Source: Ancylobacter polymorphus
Lineage (GTDB): Bacteria; Pseudomonadota; Alphaproteobacteria; Rhizobiales; Xanthobacteraceae
NCBI RefSeq assembly: GCF_022836935.1
Contig: NZ_CP083239.1
Location: 1,240,001-1,304,000 of the forward strand
Length of the DNA stretch: 64,000 bases
Direction of reading: 5' to 3'
Under the pieces are notes generated by a model. That model saw nothing but the letters and a program-made list of their open reading frames with translations, had not been told where the DNA came from and made no database searches. Below, piece after piece: positions 40,137 to 49,168 of the stretch (position 1 is its first letter; each line of letters begins with the position of its first letter). The position numbers and the translations under genes were made by a program.

Positions 40137-41141
40137 TCACTCGATGAGTGCGAAGCGCAGCAGCAGCGTGCGCTGCAGCGGCGAGAAATTGTCGTCGGAA
40201 ATCAGCGTCAGGATCAGTTCGCCCGCCGCGTTGCGGTGCAGGGCGAGCCCTTCCATATTGTCGATCGCGGCCACGCGGTTGGCGCTGAGCAGCACCTCGC
40301 CCTCGATCACCGCGCCCGGCTGGACGGCGCTGAGCGGAAAGCGGCGCAAGCGCAGGGCGACGCCGCGCAACAGGTCGAAGCGCCTTTCCAGCAGATAGAC
40401 ATTGCCGTCATCGGCAAGCGCCGCGTCGGTGGCGTCGAACTCGTCCGTGCGTGTGATCGTGAACCGGCCCTTCGGCTTCGGGCCTTTGAGCGGGTCGAAC
40501 AGGAAGCCGGGCAGGGCGTTCGCGTCGTCGGGGCTTTCCTCGCCGATGACGATCACCGCCGCCGGCACGCCGCCGGGCGGGGCCAGCAGCGTCTCCGGGC
40601 CCTGATTGCCACCGAGCCGTGAAAGCGCGGGGTCGGAAATCAGCCGGCGCCCGGTCGCCTGCAACGAGTCCGGCCCATCGAAGCGCCAGACTTCCTGCAC
40701 GCGCTCGATCCCCACCAGCACGCCGCCGTGAATGCGGGCGAGCGATTCCACATCGCCGCGCCCCTGGCTCGCCAGCGTCGCGCCCTTGGCGGTGCGCATC
40801 GGCGCCATGCGGGCCTCCGCGATGCCGACCGGCATGTCGCCCTCGCTGACGATGCGGCCGGAGAGCCACCAGCCCTTGTCGGTGACGGCGAGAAATCCTT
40901 CGCCGGCCTCGTCCAGGATGAGGCCGGAGATCCCGCCGAACTGCGGCGAGGGCGAGGACAGCACCAGCCCGCCGCGAAACTCCAGCGGCCCGAAGCGCCG
41001 GGCGCCGCCGGCATCGAAGCGCTCGATCGGGGCCGCCTGCACGGTGATCGGCCCGGCGACCTGCGCCCGCGCCGGGGTTGGCGCGGCCACCGCGATGAGC
41101 AGGGCGGCGGCGAGTAATGTGGAGGCGTGGCGCGTCGCCAT
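40137..41141 (-). CDS. Exported protein with phytase-like esterase-type beta-propeller domain
   Basis: The 334-residue protein has a signal peptide (LLAAALLIAVAAPTPARA) and a domain annotated in databases as 'esterase-like activity of phytase family'. Conserved segments include FGGISGLILDEAGEGFLAVTDKG, DVESLA, NQGPETLL and NMEGLALH. It acts in the periplasm or outside the cell. True substrate unknown. It converges on yhhQ and is divergent from rutR. Confidence 0.85.
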   Translation of the reverse strand: MATRHASTLLAAALLIAVAAPTPARAQVAGPITVQAAPIERFDAGGARRFGPLEFRGGLVLSSPSPQFGGISGLILDEAGEGFLAVTDKGWWLSGRIVSEGDMPVGIAEARMAPMRTAKGATLASQGRGDVESLARIHGGVLVGIERVQEVWRFDGPDSLQATGRRLISDPALSRLGGNQGPETLLAPPGGVPAAVIVIGEESPDDANALPGFLFDPLKGPKPKGRFTITRTDEFDATDAALADDGNVYLLERRFDLLRGVALRLRRFPLSAVQPGAVIEGEVLLSANRVAAIDNMEGLALHRNAAGELILTLISDDNFSPLQRTLLLRFALIE

Positions 41142-41240
41142 GGGGATTTCGTCGCTCCGCGTGGACCGGCGCGGCCGGCCGAATCGCCGCGTCCGCGCCG
41201 GCATATTGCGGTGGCTTTCGTTTCCGTGCCATGTCAGGGC

Positions 41241-41945
41241 ATGAGCCAGGGGACCACGCCTTCGCCGAGAGCCGCGCATCCCGCCGATCCGGCACCGCCC
41301 TCCCGTGCCGCGCCATCCGCCCGGCCGAAGACGCCGCACCGCCTGCGCCGCATCGCCGAGAAGCGCGGCGCCATTCTCGATGCCGGGCTGGCGCTGTTCT
41401 CCCGCCAGGGCCTGCACGGCACCACGGTGGAGCAGATCGCCCGCACCGCCGCCGTGTCCAAGACCAATCTGTTCTATTATTTCGCCTCCAAGGAAGAGGT
41501 CTATGTCGGGGTGCTGAGCCGGCTGCTCGACGAGTGGCTGGACCCCTTGCGTGCGCTGGAGGCCGACAGCGACCCGATCGAGGGCATCCGCGCCTATATC
41601 GCCCGCAAGATCCGCTTCTCGCGCACCCACCCGGAAGCCTCGCGGCTGTTCTGCCTGGAAGTGGTGCAGGGCGCGCCGCTGCTGCGGCCGGAGCTGGAGA
41701 CCACGCTGCGGCAACTGGTCGAGGCCAAGGCGGGGGTGATCCGCGGTTGGATCGCCGCCGGCAAGCTGGCCCCGGTCGACCCGCATCACCTCATCTTCGC
41801 GCTGTGGGCGACGACGCAACACTATGCCGACTTCGCGCCGCAGATCGACGCGCTGCTCGGCAGGGGGCTGGACGAGGAGGCGTTTGTCGAAGAGGCTACG
41901 CGCAACGTGCAGCGCCTTCTCCTCGACGGGCTGCGCCCCCGCTAG
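41241..41945 (+). CDS. rutR: TetR-family regulator RutR
   Basis: The 234-residue protein has a TetR helix-turn-helix (GTTVEQIARTAAVSKTNLFYYFASKEEVY) and a C-terminal domain very close to RutR, with ASRLFCLEVVQGAPLL, GKLAPVDPHHLIF and TQHYADFAPQ. RutR controls pyrimidine-degradation genes in response to uracil or thymine. No rut genes lie in the window. ATG 41241 gives a ~20-residue extra N-terminus relative to E. coli. Confidence 0.92.
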   Translation: MSQGTTPSPRAAHPADPAPPSRAAPSARPKTPHRLRRIAEKRGAILDAGLALFSRQGLHGTTVEQIARTAAVSKTNLFYYFASKEEVYVGVLSRLLDEWLDPLRALEADSDPIEGIRAYIARKIRFSRTHPEASRLFCLEVVQGAPLLRPELETTLRQLVEAKAGVIRGWIAAGKLAPVDPHHLIFALWATTQHYADFAPQIDALLGRGLDEEAFVEEATRNVQRLLLDGLRPR

Positions 41946-41995
41946 TTCGGCGGCTGCGCCCGGCCGGGCGTGCCCGCAGCCAGAAGGACGTTCCG

Positions 41996-42667
41996 ATGAA
42001 GCGCCGCGCGCTGCTCCTCACCGCCGCCGGCGCCCTTGCCGGGGCGGCCCTTGCCGGGGCGGCGCTGCCGGCCCTCGCGGCCACGCCGGCGGTGAAGCCG
42101 CCGTCACCCGCCGCGACGCTGGATGTCGACGCCCTGCTCAATGACAAGCAGACCCCGACCTTCGGCAACCCGCAGGGCGATGTCACCATCGTCGCCTTCT
42201 TCGACTATCACTGCGGCTATTGCCGCAAGTCGCTCCCGGAGCTTGAGCGCCTGGTGGCGGAGGATGGCAAGATCCGCCTCGTCTACAAGGACTGGCCGAT
42301 CCTGTCGGAATCCTCCGTCGTCGCCGCCCAGCTGGCGCTGGCCGCCACTTATCAGGGCCGCTATCTCGACGCCCATAAGGTGCTGATGAAAATGCCCGCC
42401 CGCGCTTCCACCGAGCGGATGAGCGAGGCGCTGGGCGCGGCCGGCATCGACCGCAAGAAGCTGGCCAAGGACCTCAAGACCCATGCGGGCGAGATCGGCG
42501 CCCTGCTCCGGCGCACCAACGACCAAGCCGAAGCGCTCGGCCTGCCGGGCACGCCGGTCTATCTCGTCGGTCCGTTCAAGGTTGCCGCCGCGCTGGATTA
42601 TCAGGGCTTCAAGGACGTGGTTGCCGACGCCCGCGCCCGCGCGGCGGAGAGCGCACCGCCGAACTGA
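41996..42667 (+). CDS. DsbA-family thiol:disulfide oxidoreductase
   Basis: The 223-residue exported protein has a signal peptide (Ala-rich, residues 5-29), a thioredoxin fold with active-site CGYC (Cys73-Cys76) and the cis-proline loop (LGLPGTPVYLVG). It resembles Com1/ScsC-like DsbA proteins acting in the periplasm. AGAAGGA lies upstream of ATG 41996. It is convergent with the next gene, 3 bp apart. Confidence 0.92.
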   Translation: MKRRALLLTAAGALAGAALAGAALPALAATPAVKPPSPAATLDVDALLNDKQTPTFGNPQGDVTIVAFFDYHCGYCRKSLPELERLVAEDGKIRLVYKDWPILSESSVVAAQLALAATYQGRYLDAHKVLMKMPARASTERMSEALGAAGIDRKKLAKDLKTHAGEIGALLRRTNDQAEALGLPGTPVYLVGPFKVAAALDYQGFKDVVADARARAAESAPPN

Positions 42668-42670
42668 TCC

Positions 42671-44245
42671 TCACGCCTCCAGAAGCGCCCGCGCCTCGGC
42701 GAGGACCTGCTCGCGGGCCTGTGCCGAATCCAGCCGCACCCAGTCGAGCGGGCCGGCCTCGCGGCCCGCCTGCCAGCGCACCACCTCCGCCGTGGCGTCG
42801 GAGGCGTCGCCGCGCCGCGCGGTCACGCGCTCAGTCAGCGCCTCCACCGGCGCTTCCAGCCACAGGCCGAGAAAATCCACCCCGCTCGCCTGCGCCACCG
42901 CGGCGATCTCCGCCCGCTCGTCGGGGCGCTGGTGCACGGCATCGACGATCACCGCATGGCCGGCGGCCAGCACCGCCTCCGCCCGCTCGCGCAGCACGGC
43001 ATAGACCTGCTGCGTCGTCTCCAGCGAATAGGCTTCCGGCGGCAGGCGCTCCAGCTCCGGCGTGCCGTTGAGACGCTTGCGCTCGACATCCGAGCGCAGA
43101 TGCACCGCGCCGGGCGCCGGCCCGAGGAAGGGCGCCAGCGCGGCGGCGAGCGTGCTCTTGCCGGAACCGGAAAGACCGCCCACCGCCACCAGCTTCACCG
43201 CGCGCGGCGCCAGCACGTCCTCGGCATAAGCGAGATAGGCCCGGGCTTCCGCCCCCGCCGCTTGCCGGCCGGCCGGGTCGCGAAAGGCCGCCGCCGCCGC
43301 GCCCACCTGCGCCCGTATCGCGGCGCGCAGCGCGAGAAACAGCGGCAGCGCCCCCAGCCCGTCATAGGGCGGGTCCTCACCACAGGCGATGAGGTAGCGG
43401 TTGAGCAGCCGATTCGCCTCGAACGCCATGCCACGCAGGGCGATGTCCATGATGAGGAAGGCGAGGTCGTAGAGCCGGTCGGTGGTGGCGAGCGCCTCGT
43501 CGAATTCCAGCGCGTCGAACAGCACCGGCGCGCCGTCGATGAGCGCGATGTTGCGCAGATGCAGGTCGCCATGGCAGCGCCGCACCTCGCCCGCCGCCGC
43601 GCGGCGCGCCAGCAGCGGTTCCAGCCGGTCGAAGGCTTCGAGAAAGGCCGCTTCCAGCGCGGCCACCTGTGCCGGCGGCAGCAGGTCGGGCGTCTCGCGC
43701 AGCCCGGCGACGACGTTGCGCGCCACCGCCCGCAACTCCCGGCCGCTGGTGCCGGCCACGACTGGGGCCTGCCGGTGCGCCCGCTCCACCGCCTGCGCCA
43801 GCGCATCGATCAGCGCGGGGGATAGCCCCTCACGCGCCGCCACATGGTCGAGGGTGGCGTTCTCGTCGAAGCGGCGCATCTCGACCGCCCATTCCACGAT
43901 CTCGCCCGGCGCGTCGCTCGCGCCCACCCGGCCGAGATGCAGCGTCCCGTTCCGCCGCAGGATGGGCACCATCCCGCGATAAAGTGCCGGCGCGGTGGCG
44001 CGGTTCAGCTCCACTTCGCGGGCGCAGGCCCGCCGGCGCTTTTCCAGCGTGGAGAAATCCATGAAGGAGAAGCGCACCGCGCGCTTGACCTTGTACACCG
44101 TGTCACCGGCCAGAAAGACCACGGCGCCATGGGTGTCGATACGGCGGACGGGTTCGCTCACGCCGTAGGTGGAGGGGTCGGCGAGCAGGGCGAAGATCGC
44201 CTCCTGATCGGCGACGACATGGTCACGCGCACTCATGCGCGCCAT
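42671..44245 (-). CDS. Bifunctional APH-like phosphotransferase / P-loop kinase fusion
   Basis: The 524-residue protein fuses an aminoglycoside-phosphotransferase-like kinase domain (CHGDLHLRNIALIDGAPVLFD contains the catalytic HGDLH..N) to a C-terminal AAA_33 zeta-toxin/gluconate-kinase-like domain. The latter has P-loop GGLSGSGKST at residues 356-365. Such fusions are widespread but their substrate is unknown. The two ATP sites suggest a metabolic or nucleic-acid repair kinase rather than drug resistance. Confidence 0.88.
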   Translation of the reverse strand: MARMSARDHVVADQEAIFALLADPSTYGVSEPVRRIDTHGAVVFLAGDTVYKVKRAVRFSFMDFSTLEKRRRACAREVELNRATAPALYRGMVPILRRNGTLHLGRVGASDAPGEIVEWAVEMRRFDENATLDHVAAREGLSPALIDALAQAVERAHRQAPVVAGTSGRELRAVARNVVAGLRETPDLLPPAQVAALEAAFLEAFDRLEPLLARRAAAGEVRRCHGDLHLRNIALIDGAPVLFDALEFDEALATTDRLYDLAFLIMDIALRGMAFEANRLLNRYLIACGEDPPYDGLGALPLFLALRAAIRAQVGAAAAAFRDPAGRQAAGAEARAYLAYAEDVLAPRAVKLVAVGGLSGSGKSTLAAALAPFLGPAPGAVHLRSDVERKRLNGTPELERLPPEAYSLETTQQVYAVLRERAEAVLAAGHAVIVDAVHQRPDERAEIAAVAQASGVDFLGLWLEAPVEALTERVTARRGDASDATAEVVRWQAGREAGPLDWVRLDSAQAREQVLAEARALLEA

Positions 44246-44374
44246 CTAACCCCGTCGCGCGGGCCCGCGCCATCCGGCACTTGACGCAGGGAACGCCCTC
44301 TAGGCGCGATTGACAAGCGCCCCGGCTGGGTCTCCTCCCTTGTGGAACCGTTCTTCACCGCCGCAGGACCCGCC

Positions 44375-45427
44375 GTGACCGACACCCCCGCCCCCCGCCC
44401 GCCCGGCTTCGGCAGCGACAATGTCGCCGGAATCTCCCCCGCCATCCTCCAAGCGCTGGCGGCCGCCAATGAAGGGCCGATGCCCTCCTATGGCGCCGAC
44501 GACATCTCCGCCCGCGTCGAGGCACGGCTCTCCGCCCTGTTCGAGCGCGAGGTGAGCGTGCTGCTGGTTTCCACCGGCACCGCCGCCAATGCGCTGGCCC
44601 TCAGCGCTCTCACCCCGCCCTGGGGCGCGGTGCTGTGCCATTCCGACAGTCATATCGAGAATGATGAATGCGGCGCGCCGGAATTCTTCACCGGCGGGGC
44701 CAAGCTGGTGCATGTGCCCGGGGCGAACGCCAAGATCGCCCCCGAAGCGCTGGCAGTGGCCGCCCGCCGCGACCGGGGCGACGTGCATTGCGTGCAGCCC
44801 GCCTGCGTCTCCATCACCCAGATCACGGAACGTGGCACGCTCTATTCCCTCGCCGAGACCGCCGCCATCGGCGCGGTGTGCCGGGAGGTCGGGCTCGGCC
44901 TGCACATGGACGGCGCGCGCTTCGCCAATGCGGTGGCGGCGCTGGGCGCCTCGCCCGCCGAGATGAGCTGGAAGGCGGGGGTCGACATTCTCTCCTTCGG
45001 GGCCACCAAGAATGGCGCGCTGGGGGTGGAAGCCATCGTGCTGTTCGATCCCGCCCGCACCAGCGAACTCGCCTTCCGCCGCAAGCGCGCCGGGCACCTT
45101 TCCTCCAAGATGCGGTTTCTCGCCGCGCAGATGGACGCCTATCTCGACGGCGACCTTTGGCTCGCCAATGCCCGCCACGCCAATGCCATGGCCGCGCGGC
45201 TCGCTGCCGGCCTCGCCGGGATCGCCGGGGCGGAGATACAGGGGAAGGTGGCGGCGAACATGCTGTTCGTCCGCCTGCCCGCGCCCATCTGCGAGGGCCT
45301 GCTGGCGCAGGGCTTCCGTTTCTACACCGACCGCTGGGGCGCAGGCGTGGCGCGCCTCGTCACCTCTTTCGCCACGTCGGAGAGCGATGTCGACCGGCTC
45401 GTGGCGGCGGCGCGGGCGCTGGCGTGA
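44375..45427 (+). CDS. Low-specificity L-threonine aldolase (beta-eliminating lyase family)
   Basis: The 350-residue PLP-dependent enzyme has the aldolase signatures DNVAGISPAILQAL, YGADDIS, STGTAANALAL, HMDGARFANA, and the PLP lysine in FGATKNGA. It cleaves threonine or allo-threonine to glycine and acetaldehyde. GTG 44375 with CAGGA upstream is chosen. A GTG at 44342 would add 11 residues. The gene is divergent from the kinase fusion. Confidence 0.9.
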   Translation: MTDTPAPRPPGFGSDNVAGISPAILQALAAANEGPMPSYGADDISARVEARLSALFEREVSVLLVSTGTAANALALSALTPPWGAVLCHSDSHIENDECGAPEFFTGGAKLVHVPGANAKIAPEALAVAARRDRGDVHCVQPACVSITQITERGTLYSLAETAAIGAVCREVGLGLHMDGARFANAVAALGASPAEMSWKAGVDILSFGATKNGALGVEAIVLFDPARTSELAFRRKRAGHLSSKMRFLAAQMDAYLDGDLWLANARHANAMAARLAAGLAGIAGAEIQGKVAANMLFVRLPAPICEGLLAQGFRFYTDRWGAGVARLVTSFATSESDVDRLVAAARALA

Positions 45428-45455
45428 GGGGGTGGGCGTTGCCTCGCGCCTTTCC

Positions 45456-45543
45456 TCATGGCCGGGCTTGACCCGGCCACCCAGACTTTGAACCTCGGCG
45501 CGATCGGCAAAGCTGGGTCCCCGGGTCAAGCCCGGGGATGAGG
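45456..45543. repeat. Palindromic intergenic repeat, copy 3
   Basis: This is the same unit as at 15281, with both inverted halves intact (TCATGGCCGGGCTTGACCC ... GGGTCAAGCCCGGGGATGAG). It lies just after the threonine aldolase stop codon. Confidence 0.85.
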
Positions 45544-45599
45544 GGAAGGGGGGCGTCGCGGCGAGGGCCGGCGAGCCGTCGTGCCCCGCGCTCCAAGAC

Positions 45600-45688
45600 C
45601 GTCATCCCGGCCGCGGCGAAGCGGAGAGCCGGGATCGCTTGGCAATGTCACGCGATCCCGGATCGGCCTGTGGCCGTCCGGGATGACG
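45600..45688. repeat. Second palindromic repeat family (CGTCATCCCGG), copy 1
   Basis: The unit has inverted ends CGTCATCCCGG and CCGGGATGACG and an internal GCGATCCCGGATCGGCC. Related copies occur at 47102 and 48026. It lies between the 3' ends of convergent genes. Confidence 0.8.
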
Positions 45689-45703
45689 GATCGCGTAACA
45701 TCC

Positions 45704-47089
45704 TCACATCACCGCCGACACCACTTCGGGCGATTCTTCCAGGGCATGCGCCATGAAATCCAGCGCCGAGCGGATCTGCGCGCGCGTCGCCGGGCCGCCG
45801 AGGCAGACGCGCACCGCCTCCACGGTGGGCGCGGCGACGGTGAAGGCGTCGCTCGCCACCACGCCGATGCCGGTGGCGCGCATATGGCCGACAAAGGCCG
45901 AGCGGGTCCACGGCGCGGGGAGTTCGATCCAGAGATTGAAGCTCAGCGGGTCGGCGCGGAAGCTGCCCTTGGGCAGAACCTCGCTCGCCAGCGCCTGCCG
46001 CGCGGCGGCTTCGGTGCGGATGAAGCGCAGCAGCGTGTCGGCGGTGCCGTCCTCGATCCAGCGCGTCGCCAGCGCGGTGGTGAGCGGCGAGGCCATGACA
46101 TTGGCGGTGCGCAGCGCGCTGGCGAAGGCGTAGCCGGCGCGCACCTCCGGCGCCACCACATAGGCGGCGCGCAGCCCGGCGCCGATGCATTTGGCCAGCC
46201 CCGCTATATGCCAGGTGAGGTCCGGGGCGATGGCGGCCAGCGGCGCCGGCCCGTGCGGTGGCACGAAGCCATAGGCGTCGTCCTCGACGATCGGCACGCC
46301 GAAGCGCCGCGCCACCTTGGCGATCGCCTCGCGCCGCTCCTCGGGAATGGTCAGCGTGGTCGGGTTCTGCAGCGTCGGGTTGAGGTAGAGCGCCTTGGGC
46401 GCGAGGTCGCGGCAGGCGCTCGCGAAAGCGTCGGGGTCGATGCCGTCCCGGTCCATCGGCAGGCCGTGCAGCTTGATGCCGAGCTGGGCGGCGATGGCGC
46501 GCACGCCGGGATAGGTGATCGCCTCGCACAGGATCGTCTCGCCCGGCCGCGCCAGCAGGCCGAAAATGCCGAGCAAGGCGGGGTGGGCGCCGGGCGTGAC
46601 GAAGATGCGCTCCTGCGCCGGCACCAGCGCGCGCCGGCCGAGCCAGGCGGAGGCCGCGTCCTTGTCCGCCACCGTGCCGCCGAAGCCCTGATAGCGCAGC
46701 AGGCTCACCAGATCGCGCGCGACCTCGGCCAGTCCGTCCTGCATGCGCTCGATCAGCGCCGGGTCGTCCGGCTCGGGCGGCAGGTTCATCGAGAGATCGA
46801 CCGTGCCGGGCTTGGGCGCGGCGGGCGCGCGGGTCTTCGCGCGCGGCGCGCCTGTCACGAAGGTGCCCTGGCCGACGCGCGATTCGACGAGGCCGCGCTT
46901 CTGCGCCTCGACATAGCCGCGCGCCACGGTGGTGAAGTCGATGTCGAGCCGGGCCGCGAGCTTGCGCTGCGGCGGCAGCCGGTCGCCGATCGCCAGTCGC
47001 CCGGCGCGGATATCCTCGCCGATCAGGTCGGCGATGGCGAGGTAGCGCGGCTTGTCGGAGCGGGCGAGGTCGGGAATCCAGTCGGCCAT
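45704..47089 (-). CDS. MocR/PdxR-type GntR regulator with aminotransferase domain
   Basis: The 461-residue protein has an N-terminal GntR winged helix (LIGEDIRAGRLAIGDRLPPQRKLAARL through RVGQGTFV). A fold-type-I aminotransferase domain follows (TLQNPTTLTIP, VEDDAYG, and LAKCIGAGLRAAY with the PLP lysine). MocR proteins use PLP as effector. It is divergent from the nitrilase cluster with 443 bp between starts, so it is a candidate regulator of that cluster or of its own neighbourhood. Direct evidence is lacking. Confidence 0.92.
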   Translation of the reverse strand: MADWIPDLARSDKPRYLAIADLIGEDIRAGRLAIGDRLPPQRKLAARLDIDFTTVARGYVEAQKRGLVESRVGQGTFVTGAPRAKTRAPAAPKPGTVDLSMNLPPEPDDPALIERMQDGLAEVARDLVSLLRYQGFGGTVADKDAASAWLGRRALVPAQERIFVTPGAHPALLGIFGLLARPGETILCEAITYPGVRAIAAQLGIKLHGLPMDRDGIDPDAFASACRDLAPKALYLNPTLQNPTTLTIPEERREAIAKVARRFGVPIVEDDAYGFVPPHGPAPLAAIAPDLTWHIAGLAKCIGAGLRAAYVVAPEVRAGYAFASALRTANVMASPLTTALATRWIEDGTADTLLRFIRTEAAARQALASEVLPKGSFRADPLSFNLWIELPAPWTRSAFVGHMRATGIGVVASDAFTVAAPTVEAVRVCLGGPATRAQIRSALDFMAHALEESPEVVSAVM

Positions 47090-47101
47090 GCGTTCACCTG
47101 T

Positions 47102-47180
47102 CGTCATCCCGGACGGCCACACGGCCAATCCGGGATCGTCTGTCCGAGCGGAGGGCGAGCCCGGCTCTCGCGGCGCGCGG
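47102..47180. repeat. CGTCATCCCGG palindromic repeat, copy 2
   Basis: The copy begins CGTCATCCCGGACGGCCAC and contains ATCCGGGATCG. Its far end is degenerate. It starts 13 bp before the MocR gene start. Confidence 0.65.
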
Positions 47181-47446
47181 CCGGAAAGAGGGCATCCCCC
47201 CGGCCTCGCCAGAATTGACTGTATAATGTTGCAAAGGTGGCCTGTCACCCCTGGTCCACAACTTGCTGCGTAGGACCGGCAAGCGGCCCGTCCTCTGCGG
47301 CTGCGCAGCAAGCGTGCAGAGTCCCGCCTGTTCTCTCAGCGTCCGCCCGTTCTCTCGCCACAGCGTCACCGCCGCCTTCACGTCAATTGTATGTATTATT
47401 GAATGTAATTTGACTGTTCTGCTGATTCTTTCAGCATTCAATCAAT

Positions 47447-47463
47447 TGGCACCTTGATTGCAT
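47447..47463 (+). promoter_or_regulatory. Sigma-54 (RpoN) promoter for the Nit1C cluster
   Basis: TGGCAC-CTTGA-TTGCAT matches the RpoN consensus TGGCAC-N5-TTGC(A/T) fully, with GG and GC in the -24/-12 spacing. Transcription would start about 11-13 nt downstream, roughly 60 nt before the first gene. This fits the nitrogen-starvation theme of the cluster. Confidence 0.85.
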
Positions 47464-47532
47464 TGCCTGTTCCGCCCGGCCCCCCAATGCAGGTTTCCCC
47501 GCCGGCCCATTGCAGCAGCCAAGGAGAGCGAC

Positions 47533-48015
47533 ATGGCCACCATCACCGTGCCGGCCCATGCCAAGGGCGACGTGCTTGTCGATTATGAAGAGAAGAAGTT
47601 CGAGGACGTCAAAGCCGCCCCCGGCGAAAAGGCGCTCATCACCTTTCACACCGTCGCCTTCGAGGGCTCGATCGGCCTCGTCAATCTGCTCCAGGCCTCG
47701 CGCCTGATCCAGAAGGGCTTCGAGACCTCGGTGCTGCTCTATGGCCCCGGCGTCACGCTCGGCGTGCAGCGCGGCTTCCCCAAGCTCGGCGACGAGGCCT
47801 TTCCCGGCCATCTCAACTTCAACAACCGCATCGAGAAAATCCTGAACGATGGCGGCAAGGTCTATGCCTGCCGCTTCGCCCTGCAGGCGCTCTATGGCCA
47901 TGGCGAGGGCGCGCTGATCCCCGGCATCATCCCGGTCAGCCCGCTGGACGTGCTCGACATCGTGCTGCTCCACCGCCGCGAGAACGCCTTCATCCTCGAC
48001 ACCTGGACGCTGTGA
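47533..48015 (+). CDS. MSMEG_0572/Sll0783-family nitrogen-starvation response protein (Nit1C)
   Basis: The 160-residue protein is first in the cluster. It has DsrE-like features ([37 protein letters not shown]) and a single cysteine near residue 115. Sll0783 homologues are induced by nitrogen starvation in cyanobacteria, and no biochemical activity is known. AAGGAGAG precedes ATG 47533. The sigma-54 promoter lies about 70 bp upstream. Confidence 0.93.
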   Translation: MATITVPAHAKGDVLVDYEEKKFEDVKAAPGEKALITFHTVAFEGSIGLVNLLQASRLIQKGFETSVLLYGPGVTLGVQRGFPKLGDEAFPGHLNFNNRIEKILNDGGKVYACRFALQALYGHGEGALIPGIIPVSPLDVLDIVLLHRRENAFILDTWTL

Positions 48016-48025
48016 CGGCTGTCCC

Positions 48026-48073
48026 CTGACCGAGCGATCCCGGATCGGCGGCGTGCCGCCATCCGGGATGACG
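48026..48073. repeat. CGTCATCCCGG-family palindrome inside the Nit1C operon, copy 3
   Basis: The sequence GCGATCCCGGATCGGCGG ... CCGCCATCCGGGATGACGA forms a strong hairpin between the first and second genes of the cluster. It is the short form of the repeat at 45600. Confidence 0.75.
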
Positions 48074-48091
48074 ACCAACCGGGAGGCCGAG

Positions 48092-49168
48092 ATGGCCGAG
48101 AACAAAGTGACGGAGAAGAAAATCGTCCGCGTCGCCGCGGTGCAGATCGCGCCGGATCTCGACACGCTGGAAGGCACGCTCGCCCGTGTGCTCGCGGCGC
48201 TGGACGAGGCGGCGGGCAAGGGCGCGCAGCTCGTCGTCTTTCCCGAAACCTTCCTGCCCTGGTACCCCTATTTCTCCTTCGTCCTGCCCCCGGTGCTGAC
48301 GGGGGCGGAGCATTTGCGGCTGTACGAACAGGCCGTGCTCATCCCCGGCCCGGTGACGGAGGCGGTGAGCGCCAGCGCCCGCCGGCTCGGCGTGGTCGTC
48401 GTGCTGGGGGTGAATGAGCGCGACCATGGCTCGCTTTATAATACCCAGCTGATCTTCGACGCCGATGGCAGCCTGAAGCTCAAGCGCCGCAAGATCACCC
48501 CCACCTTCCATGAGCGGATGATCTGGGGCCAGGGCGACGGCGCCGGGCTGAAGGTGGTTGACACGGCGGTCGGCCGCATCGGCGCGCTGGCCTGCTGGGA
48601 GCATTACAACCCGCTCGCCCGCTACGCGCTGATGACCCAGCACGAGGAAATCCACGTCGCGCAGTTCCCCGGCTCGCTGGTGGGGCCGATCTTCGCCGAG
48701 CAGATCGAGGTGACAATCCGCCACCACGCGCTGGAATCCGGCTGCTTCGTCGTCAACGCCACCGGCTGGCTCACCGAGGAACAGATCGCCCGCATCTCGC
48801 CCGAGGAGAAGCTGCGCCGCGCCCTCACCGGCGGCTGCATGACCGCGATCGTCTCACCCGAGGGCAGCCATGTCGTGCCCCCGCTCACCTCGGGCGAGGG
48901 CATCCTCGTCGCCGATCTCGACATGGGCCTCATCACCAAGCGCAAGCGGATGATGGATTCGGTCGGCCATTACGCCCGGCCGGAACTGCTCAGCCTCCAC
49001 CACGACACTCGCCCGGCCGTGCCCGTCCACACCGCTGCCGGGGCCCCTTTCCCCGTCCAGACAGGGAGCGTTTCCGATGAAGCCGATGGATCTCGCCAGC
49101 GAACGCGCGCCGCTGCCGACGCAGCAGCTGATCAACGAATTGCAGTCCTACGGGGTGCGGCTGGTTGA
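48092..49168 (+). CDS. Nit6803-type nitrilase (Nit1C cluster)
   Basis: The 358-residue hydrolase has the nitrilase triad Glu52 (FPETF), Lys134 (KRRKITPT) and Cys168 ([10 protein letters not shown]). It closely follows the cyanobacterial Nit6803/Sll0784 pattern ([39 protein letters not shown]). It should hydrolyse organic nitriles to acids and ammonia. ATG 48092 has GGGAGG upstream. The frame runs 92 bp into the radical SAM gene, so the last ~30 residues are encoded in an overlap and look low-complexity ([11 protein letters not shown]). Confidence 0.94.
   Translation: MAENKVTEKKIVRVAAVQIAPDLDTLEGTLARVLAALDEAAGKGAQLVVFPETFLPWYPYFSFVLPPVLTGAEHLRLYEQAVLIPGPVTEAVSASARRLGVVVVLGVNERDHGSLYNTQLIFDADGSLKLKRRKITPTFHERMIWGQGDGAGLKVVDTAVGRIGALACWEHYNPLARYALMTQHEEIHVAQFPGSLVGPIFAEQIEVTIRHHALESGCFVVNATGWLTEEQIARISPEEKLRRALTGGCMTAIVSPEGSHVVPPLTSGEGILVADLDMGLITKRKRMMDSVGHYARPELLSLHHDTRPAVPVHTAAGAPFPVQTGSVSDEADGSRQRTRAAADAAADQRIAVLRGAAG

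Larger units (their letters stand above)
47090..47532. other. Divergent regulatory region upstream of the Nit1C cluster
   Basis: This 443 bp gap holds a palindromic repeat at its left end, an AT-rich block (47380-47445) and a sigma-54-type promoter near its right end. An exact inverted repeat GCTGA-TTCTT-TCAGC lies at 47421-47435, just upstream of that promoter. No gene is evident. Confidence 0.7.
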
